A stretch of DNA of 64,000 nt from Rhodobacterales bacterium (GCA_002747035.1 PDRZ01000028.1:1-64000); one strand, 5' to 3'; positions 47,551 through 56,890 are shown, counted from the stretch's first letter. The notes: generated from the sequence alone by a model not told the origin. Numbers and translations are program-made.

Positions 47551-47574
47551 GTGGATTTTGATCTCAAAATCCAC
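47551..47574. repeat. 24-base near-perfect palindrome in the glk-SDR gap
   Basis: GTGGATTTTGA, two bases, then TCAAAATCCAC: 11 perfect pairs. The surrounding gap 47356-47781 (426 bases) has no gene; the end nearest the SDR has the GGAGGAG ribosome-binding site for it. Could be a terminator of glk or a repeated intergenic element; only one copy is in the window. Confidence 0.5.
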
Positions 47575-47781
47575 GAAGCATCAGCGTAAAATCAGAGACC
47601 TATAGTCAAAAGGCACAATCAGAATTATGTCGTTTGGCTATATTTCGCATCATCGTCACGGTGTTCGGCTTGGCATTGCGCCCAAAACCCTGTTGCGCGG
47701 CAGGTAGGTTTTGACAGCCCCCCGCGAAACGCGTTAATGAACATATGTTCAATTCTGCCGTGGATCAGGAGGAGAGACCCC

Positions 47782-48540
47782 ATGCGCATCGAAAACACCA
47801 AAGCCGTCATCACCGGCGGCGCCTCGGGGCTTGGCGAAGCCACCGCCCGCGTGTTCCGCGACGGAGGGGCACAGGTCACGCTGCTTGATATGGATGCCAA
47901 GCGCGGTGCCGAAGTTGCCGACGACATCGGCGCAACCTTCGTGCAAACCAATGTCAGCGACGAAGACAGTGTTACCAACGCCATCGCAACCGCAACCCAG
48001 GCCATGGGTGGCCTCAATGCTGCGGTGAACTGCGCCGGTATCGCGATTGCCGCCACGACCCTTTACAAGGACGGGGGGATCCACGACCTTGCCGCTTACA
48101 AGAAGGTGCTGGACGTGAACCTGGCCGGGACTTTCAACGTCGCCCGGCTTGCTGCGGCGCAGATGGCCAAGAACGACCCCACCGATGATGGCGCGCGCGG
48201 AGTGATCATCAACACCGCCTCGATTGCCGCCTTTGATGGCCAGCGTGGTCAAGTCGCTTATGCCAGCTCAAAAGGCGGCGTGGTCGGGCTTGCTCTTCCC
48301 ATGGCGCGCGATCTGGCCCGCAATGGCATTCGCGTGATGACCATCGCGCCGGGTATCTTCCTGACACCGATGCTGATGGGCCTGCCACAAGAAGCCCAGG
48401 ACAGCCTCGCCGCCTCTGTAACCTGCCCACAACGGTTGGGGGATCCGGCCGAATACGGGCGTCTGGCAAAATTCATCGTTGAATGCGGCTATCTGAATGG
48501 TGAAGTGATCCGTATCGACGGCGCATTGCGGATGCAATAA
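47782..48540 (+). CDS. SDR-family 3-hydroxyacyl-CoA dehydrogenase (HSD17B10-like)
   Basis: A 252-residue [17 protein letters not shown] (NAD-binding, with Asp in LLDMDAKRG indicating NAD rather than NADP), [35 protein letters not shown] (split as Ser, then Tyr-x3-Lys), [10 protein letters not shown]. The pattern INTAS...GQxGQxAYxASK and the C-terminal [12 protein letters not shown] match type-2 3-hydroxyacyl-CoA dehydrogenases. It probably oxidises short-chain or branched 3-hydroxyacyl-CoA. Start MRIENTKA at 47782 with GGAGGAG. Convergent with the FadB-like gene. Confidence 0.9.
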   Translation: MRIENTKAVITGGASGLGEATARVFRDGGAQVTLLDMDAKRGAEVADDIGATFVQTNVSDEDSVTNAIATATQAMGGLNAAVNCAGIAIAATTLYKDGGIHDLAAYKKVLDVNLAGTFNVARLAAAQMAKNDPTDDGARGVIINTASIAAFDGQRGQVAYASSKGGVVGLALPMARDLARNGIRVMTIAPGIFLTPMLMGLPQEAQDSLAASVTCPQRLGDPAEYGRLAKFIVECGYLNGEVIRIDGALRMQ

Positions 48541-48570
48541 GTGGCCGGGGTGCCGGTGGGTTAAGGGGGG

Positions 48571-50550
48571 TTAACGCCCCCAGCGCCCTCCGTTGCGAAT
48601 GGCTTTGGCAAGCGCCTCGCTGTCTTGCCAAAGCCACGGCGAGTCTGCTTTGAACCGGCGCAAATCCCGTTGCCAAGCCAACAACCCTCCGGTTTCAGCT
48701 GCCATCATCGGTCCCCCAAGTGCACGGGGAAAGCCAAGCCCGTGCAGCGCGACAAGGTCGATATCACTCGTTTTTGCGGCGACCCCCTGCTCCAACAGAT
48801 CCGCACCGGCGGCCACCAGCGCGCCGACCACACGCCGCCGTATTTCGGGGGCTGAAATCTTCCCGGGGCGCTCTGGCTGAGACGCCTGCCATTGCCGGAT
48901 CTGCTGCAACCGCTGGTCCATCCCGGGGTTTCTGCCCTGTGCCCCGTCAGCCGCCAATGCCGCCAGCCCCCGGTGCAGCGCCCTGATTTCATCAGGCACA
49001 CCCGACAGAAGCGAGAGTCGCGACGCCTGAACCGCCGACCCTTCGGACAGCATCAAAGCAACGGGTCCGCGCCCCCAACCCAACGCAGCGTCAATCGCTT
49101 CGGGCGCAGCCCCTTGCGCCAAGCACCATTCGACTGCGGCAAACAGGGTCGCAATCAACCTTTGGCGGATCAACCCGTTCTGGGGCGCAACTTCGACCAC
49201 CATCCGTGACATGGCGTGCAAACTGGCCCGAACGCGGTCAAGCGCGTCGTTCTCGACGGTGTCTGGAACCACCAGCTCCAGCAGCTGGGGCATTGGGGTG
49301 CCGGGCATGGCCGCGACGCCAAGGCAGCGCGGCCCCAAGACATTGGTGTTTTGGCCAGCATAAAGCGCCATGCCAGAAGTGAGCACCAAAGCCGCATCCG
49401 CAGACAAGTCACGACTCAACAGGTCGGTAATTCCCGCCAATTCGGCCTGTGTCGCCCCGGTGGCCTCAATGACAAGCTCTGCCTGTGCCACATATTCGTC
49501 CAGCCGCCCGGCTTTCAGGTTCCGGGCTGCAGCCTGGGCCAAGCTGGGGGTCAGGTAACCTTTCTTCACGCGCAACTCGCGATGCGCCTCCAACGTGCGG
49601 ATTACAGCTTGGGCACCACCTTCGTGCCGTTCTGCAATCGTAACCTGCGCACCGCTGTCCAATGCCGCTTCGGCAAAGGCAACCGCGCTGGCTCCATCCC
49701 CCATCACCACCACGGAACCAGCCGCATCAGCCATTCCGAAATACTGTCTGGCATGGTTTTCGGCCCGCGCCACATGCAACAGCGCCCGGCTGCGGGGCAG
49801 CTCAAGAATTTCGCGAAAGGCCTCCTGTTCATAGGCGCGAATCGCAGCGTCGGGCAACAACTGCCCTGCCTCCACACAATCAATCGCCCTAAGGTAAGCA
49901 GGACGCCCATCGGACGTCAGAGCGTGTTGCCGTGCCGTGGCGACCTCTCTTTGATAGGCAATCGGATCCGTCGTAACCCGCTGAACCCGGGACTTGCCAA
50001 AGCCAGCGGCAAATCTAACAGCCGCGCCGATCACGTCGTGCTTGACCACCTCGTCACACAAACTGTCGAACCTAGGATCATTGATATTCTGCAATCTCCC
50101 GGTTTGAATGAGTTCAAGCGCCCGGCCCGCCCCCACAAGTCGGGCGAGCCTATAGGCACCCCCCGCACCCGGGCAAAGGCCACGCTGCAAATCGGGCAAT
50201 TGCACCAAGGTTCCAGCCACGGCCACACGGGCCTGTGCAGCAAGCGCCAGCTCCAGACCGGCCCCCACGACCCTACCCCGCATTGCTGCGATCACCGGGA
50301 TGCGCGCGCCTTCAATGCGATCCGCCAGCGTGGCAAATGCGGGAGAGACTATTCCGTCAAGTAGCTCATCGTCGCTCCACCCCCCCGGAAATCCGCGTTC
50401 CTTTCCGCTGAACACCAATCCTGATGCCTCGTCTTCCGCACGTTCAATTGCCGCAAGGAAAAAGCTGCGGGCATCCGGGTCCAGAGGCATGGGCGGAAGG
50501 TTGACAATCGCAACCCCGCCTTCGATCCGATAAGCGTATTTGTCCGACAC
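48571..50550 (-). CDS. FadB/FadJ-like protein with degenerate active sites
   Basis: A 659-residue fusion of crotonase (1-190), HAD N-domain (280-450) and HAD C-domain (460-650), as in beta-oxidation multienzymes. Key residues are changed. In the crotonase part the first catalytic Glu is kept (Glu100, VGAGLEL) but the second is Asp120 (VQLPDLQRG instead of LPE). In the HAD part the NAD loop GxGxxG is GDGASA (284-289), and the catalytic His of GMHFFNP is replaced by Ala413 (GVAAMPG). So the dehydrogenase half is probably inactive. Start used: GTG 50550 after GGGGGG, giving the natural N-terminus VSDKYAYRIEGG; an upstream ATG at 50583 is possible. Confidence 0.8.
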   Translation of the reverse strand: MSDKYAYRIEGGVAIVNLPPMPLDPDARSFFLAAIERAEDEASGLVFSGKERGFPGGWSDDELLDGIVSPAFATLADRIEGARIPVIAAMRGRVVGAGLELALAAQARVAVAGTLVQLPDLQRGLCPGAGGAYRLARLVGAGRALELIQTGRLQNINDPRFDSLCDEVVKHDVIGAAVRFAAGFGKSRVQRVTTDPIAYQREVATARQHALTSDGRPAYLRAIDCVEAGQLLPDAAIRAYEQEAFREILELPRSRALLHVARAENHARQYFGMADAAGSVVVMGDGASAVAFAEAALDSGAQVTIAERHEGGAQAVIRTLEAHRELRVKKGYLTPSLAQAAARNLKAGRLDEYVAQAELVIEATGATQAELAGITDLLSRDLSADAALVLTSGMALYAGQNTNVLGPRCLGVAAMPGTPMPQLLELVVPDTVENDALDRVRASLHAMSRMVVEVAPQNGLIRQRLIATLFAAVEWCLAQGAAPEAIDAALGWGRGPVALMLSEGSAVQASRLSLLSGVPDEIRALHRGLAALAADGAQGRNPGMDQRLQQIRQWQASQPERPGKISAPEIRRRVVGALVAAGADLLEQGVAAKTSDIDLVALHGLGFPRALGGPMMAAETGGLLAWQRDLRRFKADSPWLWQDSEALAKAIRNGGRWGR

Positions 50551-50695
50551 AAAGCCCCCCAACAAAAACATTCCGCAATCCAACAGTTGCAGAAACCTTG
50601 TTACTCAGCCTGTCCGGTTTGAGGGTGCAACGCAAGACCCTGCCCGGCACCACGTGCCCGGGCAAAGCCAAAAGGAGACACCGGTCACGCGCCGA

Positions 50696-50911
50696 TCACA
50701 CCGGCATATTGTCGAATTGCGCTTCGATCGCATCTTCGGTCAGCGCCGCATCCATCCGGCGGACACGGTCGGGGATCGCCACACCTGCGTTCCGCATCCG
50801 CTCAATCAACCCATGCAACTCTGCCTGAAAAACATGGTGCTTGTCCGAAGGTACAGCTTCAATACGGTCTTCCAACTCGTCCAGTGCTTTCAGGAATTCC
50901 TGTTCGGTCAT
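50696..50911 (-). CDS. Small conserved hypothetical protein
   Basis: A 71-residue acidic, helical protein: MTEQEFLKALDELEDRIEAV, HHVFQAELHGLIERMRNAG, ending DAIEAQFDNMPV. No domain recognised, though the length and coding quality are good. It lies between the FadB-like and DksA-like genes, same direction, with GAGGA before the ATG. Confidence 0.7.
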   Translation of the reverse strand: MTEQEFLKALDELEDRIEAVPSDKHHVFQAELHGLIERMRNAGVAIPDRVRRMDAALTEDAIEAQFDNMPV

Positions 50912-50977
50912 CCTATCCTCCTCTTTCTCTCTATGGTCATTGGGAATCCACCCTCACATAGTGATGTAACACCAAGG

Positions 50978-51301
50978 TTACAGCTTAGCTGCACAGGTTT
51001 TGCAGAACGGCGTATCGGGCAAAACATCCAGCCGCTCTTTGGAAATGACGTCCCCACAAGTGGTGCAATAGCCGTACTCCCCTTCACGCATCCGCTTCAA
51101 CGCGGCGCGAATACGAACGATCTCCTCCTGCCCCGACCGCCCCAGCCCTTCCAGGACCTCGTCATCTTCGCGTTCAACGGCCAGTTCTTCCCAATCCTTG
51201 GACTGATGTGCATCCAGTTCGCTCTCAATGGCGTGCAAACGACCGTCCAGCTCGGCCAGGCGTTTGAGCAACCTGGGGCGATAAGTTTCAATTGAAGGCA
51301 T
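50978..51301 (-). CDS. DksA/TraR-type zinc-finger protein
   Basis: A 107-residue protein. A coiled coil (about 10-65, RLLKRLAELDGRLHAIESEL, containing a QSKDWEELAVEREDDE loop region) is followed by a C4 zinc finger CTTCGDVI...CKTC near residues 80-103. It resembles TraR/short-DksA proteins that insert a coiled-coil tip into the RNA-polymerase secondary channel to modulate ppGpp responses. DksA itself is about 150 residues. Start MPSIETYRP at 51301 with GGGAGA; two upstream in-frame ATGs are less likely. Confidence 0.85.
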   Translation of the reverse strand: MPSIETYRPRLLKRLAELDGRLHAIESELDAHQSKDWEELAVEREDDEVLEGLGRSGQEEIVRIRAALKRMREGEYGYCTTCGDVISKERLDVLPDTPFCKTCAAKL

Positions 51302-51435
51302 TTGCAATCTCCCATTCATAGTCAAAGCACGTCGCGCAACCGTCAAACCCGAGAAACAAAAGCGTCCGAAAACGGCTCAGACCACAGGCTGCACCCAATG
51401 CGCAACTATCGTGTCATACCTACACCCAAACGGCA

Positions 51436-51449
51436 TTGATGCAAATCAA
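51436..51449. promoter_or_regulatory. Perfect FNR/FnrL box
   Basis: TTGAT-GCAA-ATCAA, an exact match to the FNR/CRP-type consensus, centred 91 bases upstream of the dioxygenase start at 51534. A 41-base offset would place a transcript start near 51484, next to an AT-rich stretch TTTCAATATATAAATA that could hold a second regulator site. Confidence 0.7.
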
Positions 51450-51533
51450 GGCATCGGCCCTTGCGATACATTCACTTTTCAATATATAAATACACCATCA
51501 GGACCAATCTTCGCCCCTCCGAAGGATCAACAG

Positions 51534-52397
51534 ATGACACCGGGTGTACACGCCTTTTTCGACGAAGCCACCAACACCATTTCTTATGTTGTACGAGACC
51601 CTCAGGGAAGTGCCTGTGCAGTGATCGACTCGGTGCTGGACTTTGACTATTCTTCGGGGCGCACCGACACCCGCTCGGCCGACGCCATAGTCGCCTTTAT
51701 CAAGGATGCGGGCTGGACCGTGGAATGGCTGCTGGAAAGCCATGTGCATGCGGACCACCTGTCTGCTGCACCCTATATTCAGGAAAAACTGGGCGGACAG
51801 ATTGGGATCGGGGACCGCATTACAGTGGTTCAGGACACGTTCGGCAAAGTGTTCAACGAAGGCACTGAGTTCCAGCGGGACGGGTCACAATTTGACAAGC
51901 TGTTTGCCGACGGCGATGCCTTCATGATCGGCCAGCTGCGCGGCGACGTCCTGCACACACCCGGGCACACCCCGGCCTGTTTGACCTATGTGATCGGCGA
52001 CGCGGCATTTGTGGGCGATACGCTGTTCATGCCCGATTTTGGCACGGCCCGCTGCGATTTCCCCGGGGGGTCGTCGGAAACGCTTTACGCTTCGATCCAG
52101 AAAATTCTCGCCCTGCCCGACGATACCCGGATTTTTGTTGGCCACGATTACAAGGCACCGGGGCGTGACAACTACGCCTGGGAAACCACGGTGGGTGCAC
52201 AAAAGGCGCTGAACGTCCATGTGGGCCAAGGTAAGAAACGCGAAGACTTCGTACGGATGCGCGATGAACGCGACGCCACCCTTGCAATGCCCAAGCTGAT
52301 TATCCCATCGCTTCAGGTGAACATGCGCGCCGGCAACATGCCTGAACCGGATGAACACGGAGATGTTTTCCTGAAAGTTCCAGTCAACAAGCTTTGA
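51534..52397 (+). CDS. Persulfide (sulfur) dioxygenase-type metallo-beta-lactamase protein
   Basis: A 287-residue MBL-fold protein: HxHxDH metal ligands in SHVHADHLSAAPYI, the further His in LHTPGHTPACLTYV, Asp in FVGDTLFMPDFGTARCDFPGG, and GHDYKAPG near residue 205. This set, especially the MPDFGTARCDF segment, matches ETHE1/Blh-type persulfide dioxygenases that oxidise glutathione persulfide to sulfite. The start MTPGVHAFFDE at 51534 has GAAGGA seven bases upstream; a longer frame from 51411 has no support. A DUF442 sulfur-transferase gene follows, as in sulfide-detoxification (bigR) operons. A perfect FNR box lies upstream. Confidence 0.88.
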   Translation: MTPGVHAFFDEATNTISYVVRDPQGSACAVIDSVLDFDYSSGRTDTRSADAIVAFIKDAGWTVEWLLESHVHADHLSAAPYIQEKLGGQIGIGDRITVVQDTFGKVFNEGTEFQRDGSQFDKLFADGDAFMIGQLRGDVLHTPGHTPACLTYVIGDAAFVGDTLFMPDFGTARCDFPGGSSETLYASIQKILALPDDTRIFVGHDYKAPGRDNYAWETTVGAQKALNVHVGQGKKREDFVRMRDERDATLAMPKLIIPSLQVNMRAGNMPEPDEHGDVFLKVPVNKL

Positions 52398-52491
52398 GTG
52401 CTTTTTGACAAGACACCGATTTGACAAGACTTCAGGGCCATGGCCTTGCTACGCTTCCCTGAACTTGTTCAAAGCCTTACAGGAGCACCGG

Positions 52492-52911
52492 ATGGATCTG
52501 AGACAGCTGACCGAGCATTTGACGGTGTCCCCCCAAATCACTCCGGATGACCTGCGCCCCATAGCGGAGGCCGGGTTTACAACTGTGATCTGCAACCGGC
52601 CAGATGCGGAAAACCCAACCGCACTTCATGCCGAGTTTATGGCGGCCAAAGCGCGTGAACTGGGGCTTGAATTTCACTATCTGCCCATTTCCCATCAAGG
52701 GATGTCCCCTGATCAGATCGCCAAACAAGCCGAATTGGTCGCCCAATCCGCTGGACCGGTTGTTGCCTATTGCCGTTCGGGCACGCGCTGCACGTATCTT
52801 TGGGCGTTGGGACAGGCCGGGAAGAAGCAGGTGGCGGAAATTCTGTCCGTTGCGGCCTCGGCCGGATACGACCTGTCGGGCATTGCCCCCATGCTGGGCG
52901 GTAACGGGTAA
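52492..52911 (+). CDS. TIGR01244/DUF442 sulfur transferase (phosphatase-fold)
   Basis: A 139-residue protein: MDLRQLTEHLTVSPQITPDD, FTTVICNRPDAENPT, YLPISHQGMSPDQIAKQAEL and the phosphatase-like loop AYCRSGTRCTYLWAL (Cys-x5-Arg). This family is fused to, or neighbours, persulfide dioxygenases and is thought to move sulfane sulfur or remove it from persulfides. Start at 52492 with AGGAG. Same direction as the dioxygenase, 94 bases downstream; converges on the FliM-like gene (8 bases between stops). Confidence 0.85.
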   Translation: MDLRQLTEHLTVSPQITPDDLRPIAEAGFTTVICNRPDAENPTALHAEFMAAKARELGLEFHYLPISHQGMSPDQIAKQAELVAQSAGPVVAYCRSGTRCTYLWALGQAGKKQVAEILSVAASAGYDLSGIAPMLGGNG

Positions 52912-52918
52912 ACCAGGC

Positions 52919-54124
52919 TTATCCGCCGGGTGTCGGTAGATCAGGCAGGTCGGGAAGATCCGGGAGGACCGGTAAATCGGGAAGGTCCGGCAACTCTCCC
53001 AATTCAAGCTCGGGAAGATCGCCCAGATCTATTTCCGGAAGGTCCCCAAGGTCAGGAGAGGGCGACAGGTTGATATCCCCTCGCTCAATCGACTCGGCCA
53101 AAGGCAGCGCCGGAGGGTCAGACAACATCGTCTCGGGTTCGACACCCGGCATATCCATGTCGGACATCAACGCGCCATCGCCACCCATGTCCGTTTCCGT
53201 GCCGGATAAACCCGCTGTCCCATTCAAACGCACCGCGCGAAAGCCGTTAATCTGACCAAGCCGCGACGTGCCGATCGGATGGGCCTTGCCCACCTCAAGA
53301 CGTGTATCGGATAACGCATCACGCGGAATTACCAACACATCCCCAACCTTAAGCTGGCCAAGCTGGGCCACGGTGCGATGTGTGCGATACAATACCGCGT
53401 CAATCCGTGCCTCTGCGGACAGAAACGCCCCTGTGCCAAGACACGGCTGCCTGGGCGGCTCAAACTCCGGCGACGGAGCCGCCATGTGGCTGCCAACGGC
53501 AGGTTCGGTTGTCGCAACAGGTTGCGATTCGGGCAAGACCAGCACCATCCTGCCCTGTTTCGCCCCTTCGCCAAGGTCGAGCTCAAGCTGGTAAACATGA
53601 AAATCCGGTGCTTCCAGCAACAGGCCAAGCATTCGGCAGCTTTCGATCCGCGCCCCAAACCGCATTCCGCGCACGACCGAAGACAATTCAGCCTCGTCTT
53701 CCGACGATGCGACGTTATCGGCAAATTGTTTCAGAAGCTCATCCACCAAGGGGGCCACCATGGCAGCATCCGTCTGGGTGGTTGGCCGCTCGGTGGTGGG
53801 GGTAGGAAGCACTTTCCCCATCGTCTGCATTTCGATCAGACCGGACAAAACCCCAACATCCATCGCAACGGCCCCAAGCGACCCTTCCGCCGAATCCAGA
53901 ACCAGCAGCAATTGCTCGTCACGAAAGGTTTCAAGCGCGGTTTCGCGCGACGCCTTGGTCACCTCACACGAGGTGACCAGCACCGCAAGGTCAAACAGAT
54001 CATCCGCAGCCCGGGCCAGCGCAAGGCGCAGCGCCCGCGATGGCGTCATGACACGGGCGACATGTTCTTCGCGCCCTGTACGCGCCTTGCGACGCAAAAC
54101 CGATTGTATTCCAGTGTTGCTCAT
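52919..54124 (-). CDS. FliM/FliN C-terminal-domain protein, orphan, with D-L-P tail
   Basis: A 401-residue protein. A FliM-like middle (residues 30-200, including FDLAVLVTSCEVTKASRET and DELLKQFADNVAS) is followed by the FliMN C-domain (about 245-310, LSAEARIDAVLYRTHRTVAQL, then GQLKVGDVLVIPRDALSDT). The last 50 residues are a tail of repeated Asp/Glu-Leu-Pro (GDLPEIDLGDLPELELG, then LPDLPDLP). FliM/N proteins form the flagellar switch C-ring. No other flagellar gene is nearby, and the tail is not in FliM. It may be a co-opted switch-type scaffold. Confidence 0.75.
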   Translation of the reverse strand: MSNTGIQSVLRRKARTGREEHVARVMTPSRALRLALARAADDLFDLAVLVTSCEVTKASRETALETFRDEQLLLVLDSAEGSLGAVAMDVGVLSGLIEMQTMGKVLPTPTTERPTTQTDAAMVAPLVDELLKQFADNVASSEDEAELSSVVRGMRFGARIESCRMLGLLLEAPDFHVYQLELDLGEGAKQGRMVLVLPESQPVATTEPAVGSHMAAPSPEFEPPRQPCLGTGAFLSAEARIDAVLYRTHRTVAQLGQLKVGDVLVIPRDALSDTRLEVGKAHPIGTSRLGQINGFRAVRLNGTAGLSGTETDMGGDGALMSDMDMPGVEPETMLSDPPALPLAESIERGDINLSPSPDLGDLPEIDLGDLPELELGELPDLPDLPVLPDLPDLPDLPTPGG

Positions 54125-54193
54125 ATCCTCCGCCGCCCTCGTCGCGGGTCAATTTGCATTCACTTTAGTCTGATATTGGTTACCAACCGCTTA

Positions 54194-56890
54194 TCAACGG
54201 CGCGGCTCCATCGATTTCGGTCCGGATTTTTGCGGAACAGTTACGCGAAACGCGCCCCCACCCTGTCCGGGAAGATAGGCGATTTCTCCGCCAAGCCTGC
54301 CCATGATCTCGCGACAAATAGCAAGCCCAAGTCCGGCCCCCCCGGCCTTCTGATCGCTGACCCGGGCAAATTTTTCAAAAATCATCTCTTGGCTTTCACG
54401 CGGGATTCCGCTGCCATTATCTATGAAATCAATCAACACCTCGCCCTCGGCCTCGCCTACGTTGATACGCAGTTTCGGCTGCTCTGCATCACAGTATTTC
54501 TGTGCATTGGCCACGATATTGATCAGCACCTGCGCCAGCCGGTCCAGATCGGTTTCCAACATGACTTGTTCCTTTTCCCGGTTGCGAACCACACGCAGTC
54601 CGGCCCCATCTGCCGTGGCTGCGATCGCGCGATCAATCACACGCCCCAGCGAACCTCTGGAGATATTCATGTTAACCTGACCGTTTTCCAACACGCTCAG
54701 ATCCAGCAGATCGTCCAGCAAACGGGTCAGCCGCACCGCCTCGTCATGGATGATCGAGCTGTATTTTCCTTTCTCCGCCCCGGTCAGCTCTTCGGTATCC
54801 CGCAGAATCTCGGAAAACGCGCGGATCGACGTCATCGGCGTGCGCAATTCGTGGCTGATCTGCGACAGGAATGCGTCCTTTTGCACGGACAGGGCCGACA
54901 TTTTTTCATTCGCGCTACGCAGCTGTCGGGCCGTGCGGGCCAGTTCGTCCGATTTCGCTTCAAGCTGGCTGGAATACTCCATCATCTGCGCGGTCTCATC
55001 CGCCACAGCCATCAGGTCTTCGACCGATACGCTGGCTCCACCGACGATCTGGCCCACCATCGCATGTGCGGTTGCCGCCCCAACCGATCCGCTCAGTTCC
55101 CGCTCAAGCACGCTTAGAAATCCGGGGCTGGGTTCAGGCAGGTACCCGGCAAGCCCCTGTCGCTTCGCCTCTTTTTGGAACAGGATCTGCGCCTCTTTGG
55201 GACCAAGGATGCGTTGCGCCATGATCATCAGGTCTTCGCTTTGCGCCACCCCGCCGGACCAGCTTTGGGCCCGGGCCGAATGCTCGAACACATCCACGAA
55301 TTGGGCCCCCTGCAGACGCTCCAGCGGCGATGGAAACCCGATCAGAGACACGATGGTAAAGACAAGCGTATTCAACGACATGGACCACAGAATGGCATGA
55401 ACCAACGGGTCCAGACCGGTTATCCCGAACAACGCTTGGGGTCTGATCCAGCCCAGCCCGAACGGACCTTCGGCCAACACCTCGCGGGACAGCACCACGC
55501 CTTCGCCAAAAGAGGGAAGAAGCATGGACCAGGCCCAGACCGCAAACCCCACGGCCAGCCCGGAAATCGCCCCGTTGCGGGTGGCCCCGCGCCAGAACAA
55601 CCCGCCAAGCATCGCCGGAAGAAACTGGGCCACGCCCAGAAAGCTGACCAAACCAATCGCCGCCAGCGCCGCGCTGCCGCCGGAGAAGCTGAAATACAGA
55701 TAACCAAGCAGCAGAACCCCACCGATGGAAAACCGCCGCGACAACAGCACGGTATTGCGCACGTCCCCCGACACCATCGCGCCCCCACGGGCAAGCCGCA
55801 ACCAGATCGGCATGACAATATGGTTCGACACCATGGTCGACACCGCAATCGCGGCAACAATCACCATTGAGGTGGCCGAACTGAACCCGCCCAGGAAGGA
55901 CAACATCGCCAGCCCCTCACGCCCCTGGGACAGGGGGACCGTCAGGACGAAGAGGTCGGGATTGGACCCGGCCGGCAAAAGCTCAAGCCCGATCACAGCG
56001 ATGGGCACCACGAACAGGCTCATGAGCATCAGGTAAGAGGGAAAGGCCCAGGCAGCCAGCCGCAGATGGGTTTCATCCTCGTTTTCGACCACTAGTACCT
56101 GAAACATCCGCGGCAGGGTCAGAAAGGCGGCAGCGGAGAGAAAGATCAAACCGGCCCAACGTCCCCCTTGCATTTCCCACCTGCCGATCTGACTTGCGTC
56201 GATCCGCTCCATCATGCCAGTGACGCCTCCGGCAATTCCCCAGACCACAAAGATCCCCACGGCCAACAGCGCGAACAACTTCACCACCGCCTCGAGCGCA
56301 ATTGCCATCACCACACCGTGGTGACGTTCATTGGCATCAAGGTTGCGCGTACCAAACAGGATGGTGAACAGCGCCAGCCCCAACGCCAGCCACAGCGCGG
56401 TAGACTGGCTATCCTCGATCGCGGGCAACGAGGCCGGGCTGGCATCCGCAAAGCTGGCAAAGCTCAGCACTACGGATTGCAGCTGCAACGCGATATAAGG
56501 CGTTGTCCCAATCACCGCCATAATCGTCACGATCACCGCCAGCGAGGTGGATTTGCCATAACGGCTGGAAATCAGATCCGCCACCGAGGTCACGCGCTGT
56601 GCCCGCCCAGCACGTACCATCTTGCGTAACACCCACCACCACCCGATCATGACAAGCGACGGACCAAGATAGATCGTCACATATTCCAACCCCGACCGCG
56701 CGGCATAGCCAACCGCGCCGTAAAACGTCCAGGCCGTGCAATAGATCGACAATGACAGCGTGTAAATGAGGGGAGAGCGCAACCAGCGAGCGTTGCCCCG
56801 CCGCGCCGCGCGTTGGCCAAGAAAGGCTACCGTGAACAGCAGCACCACATAGGCAAGACACACCGCGATCAGGACATTGAGCGTTGCCAT
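54194..56890 (-). CDS. SLC5-STAC sensor histidine kinase (CbrA-like)
   Basis: An 898-residue protein in the inner membrane. Residues 1-540 are a 13-helix sodium:solute-symporter-like domain. Residues 540-650 are a STAC-type linker (about MAQRILGPKEAQILFQKEA, then LSGSVGAATAHAMVGQIVG). After a coiled coil, the DHp domain has the phosphoacceptor His680 in SQISHELRTPM and the ATP-binding domain shows NIVANAQKY (N), DNGSGI (G1) and GGAGLGLAIC (G2). It is a complete kinase tied to a transporter-like sensor, as in CbrA for nutrient uptake. Its ATG overlaps the stop of the small membrane protein upstream (TGATG). Confidence 0.92.
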   Translation of the reverse strand: MATLNVLIAVCLAYVVLLFTVAFLGQRAARRGNARWLRSPLIYTLSLSIYCTAWTFYGAVGYAARSGLEYVTIYLGPSLVMIGWWWVLRKMVRAGRAQRVTSVADLISSRYGKSTSLAVIVTIMAVIGTTPYIALQLQSVVLSFASFADASPASLPAIEDSQSTALWLALGLALFTILFGTRNLDANERHHGVVMAIALEAVVKLFALLAVGIFVVWGIAGGVTGMMERIDASQIGRWEMQGGRWAGLIFLSAAAFLTLPRMFQVLVVENEDETHLRLAAWAFPSYLMLMSLFVVPIAVIGLELLPAGSNPDLFVLTVPLSQGREGLAMLSFLGGFSSATSMVIVAAIAVSTMVSNHIVMPIWLRLARGGAMVSGDVRNTVLLSRRFSIGGVLLLGYLYFSFSGGSAALAAIGLVSFLGVAQFLPAMLGGLFWRGATRNGAISGLAVGFAVWAWSMLLPSFGEGVVLSREVLAEGPFGLGWIRPQALFGITGLDPLVHAILWSMSLNTLVFTIVSLIGFPSPLERLQGAQFVDVFEHSARAQSWSGGVAQSEDLMIMAQRILGPKEAQILFQKEAKRQGLAGYLPEPSPGFLSVLERELSGSVGAATAHAMVGQIVGGASVSVEDLMAVADETAQMMEYSSQLEAKSDELARTARQLRSANEKMSALSVQKDAFLSQISHELRTPMTSIRAFSEILRDTEELTGAEKGKYSSIIHDEAVRLTRLLDDLLDLSVLENGQVNMNISRGSLGRVIDRAIAATADGAGLRVVRNREKEQVMLETDLDRLAQVLINIVANAQKYCDAEQPKLRINVGEAEGEVLIDFIDNGSGIPRESQEMIFEKFARVSDQKAGGAGLGLAICREIMGRLGGEIAYLPGQGGGAFRVTVPQKSGPKSMEPRR

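Noticed and set aside
53378-55117. 579-codon plus-strand frame opposite the FliM-like and kinase genes
   Set aside because: Antisense shadow with Arg/His/Pro-rich composition and no start signal.
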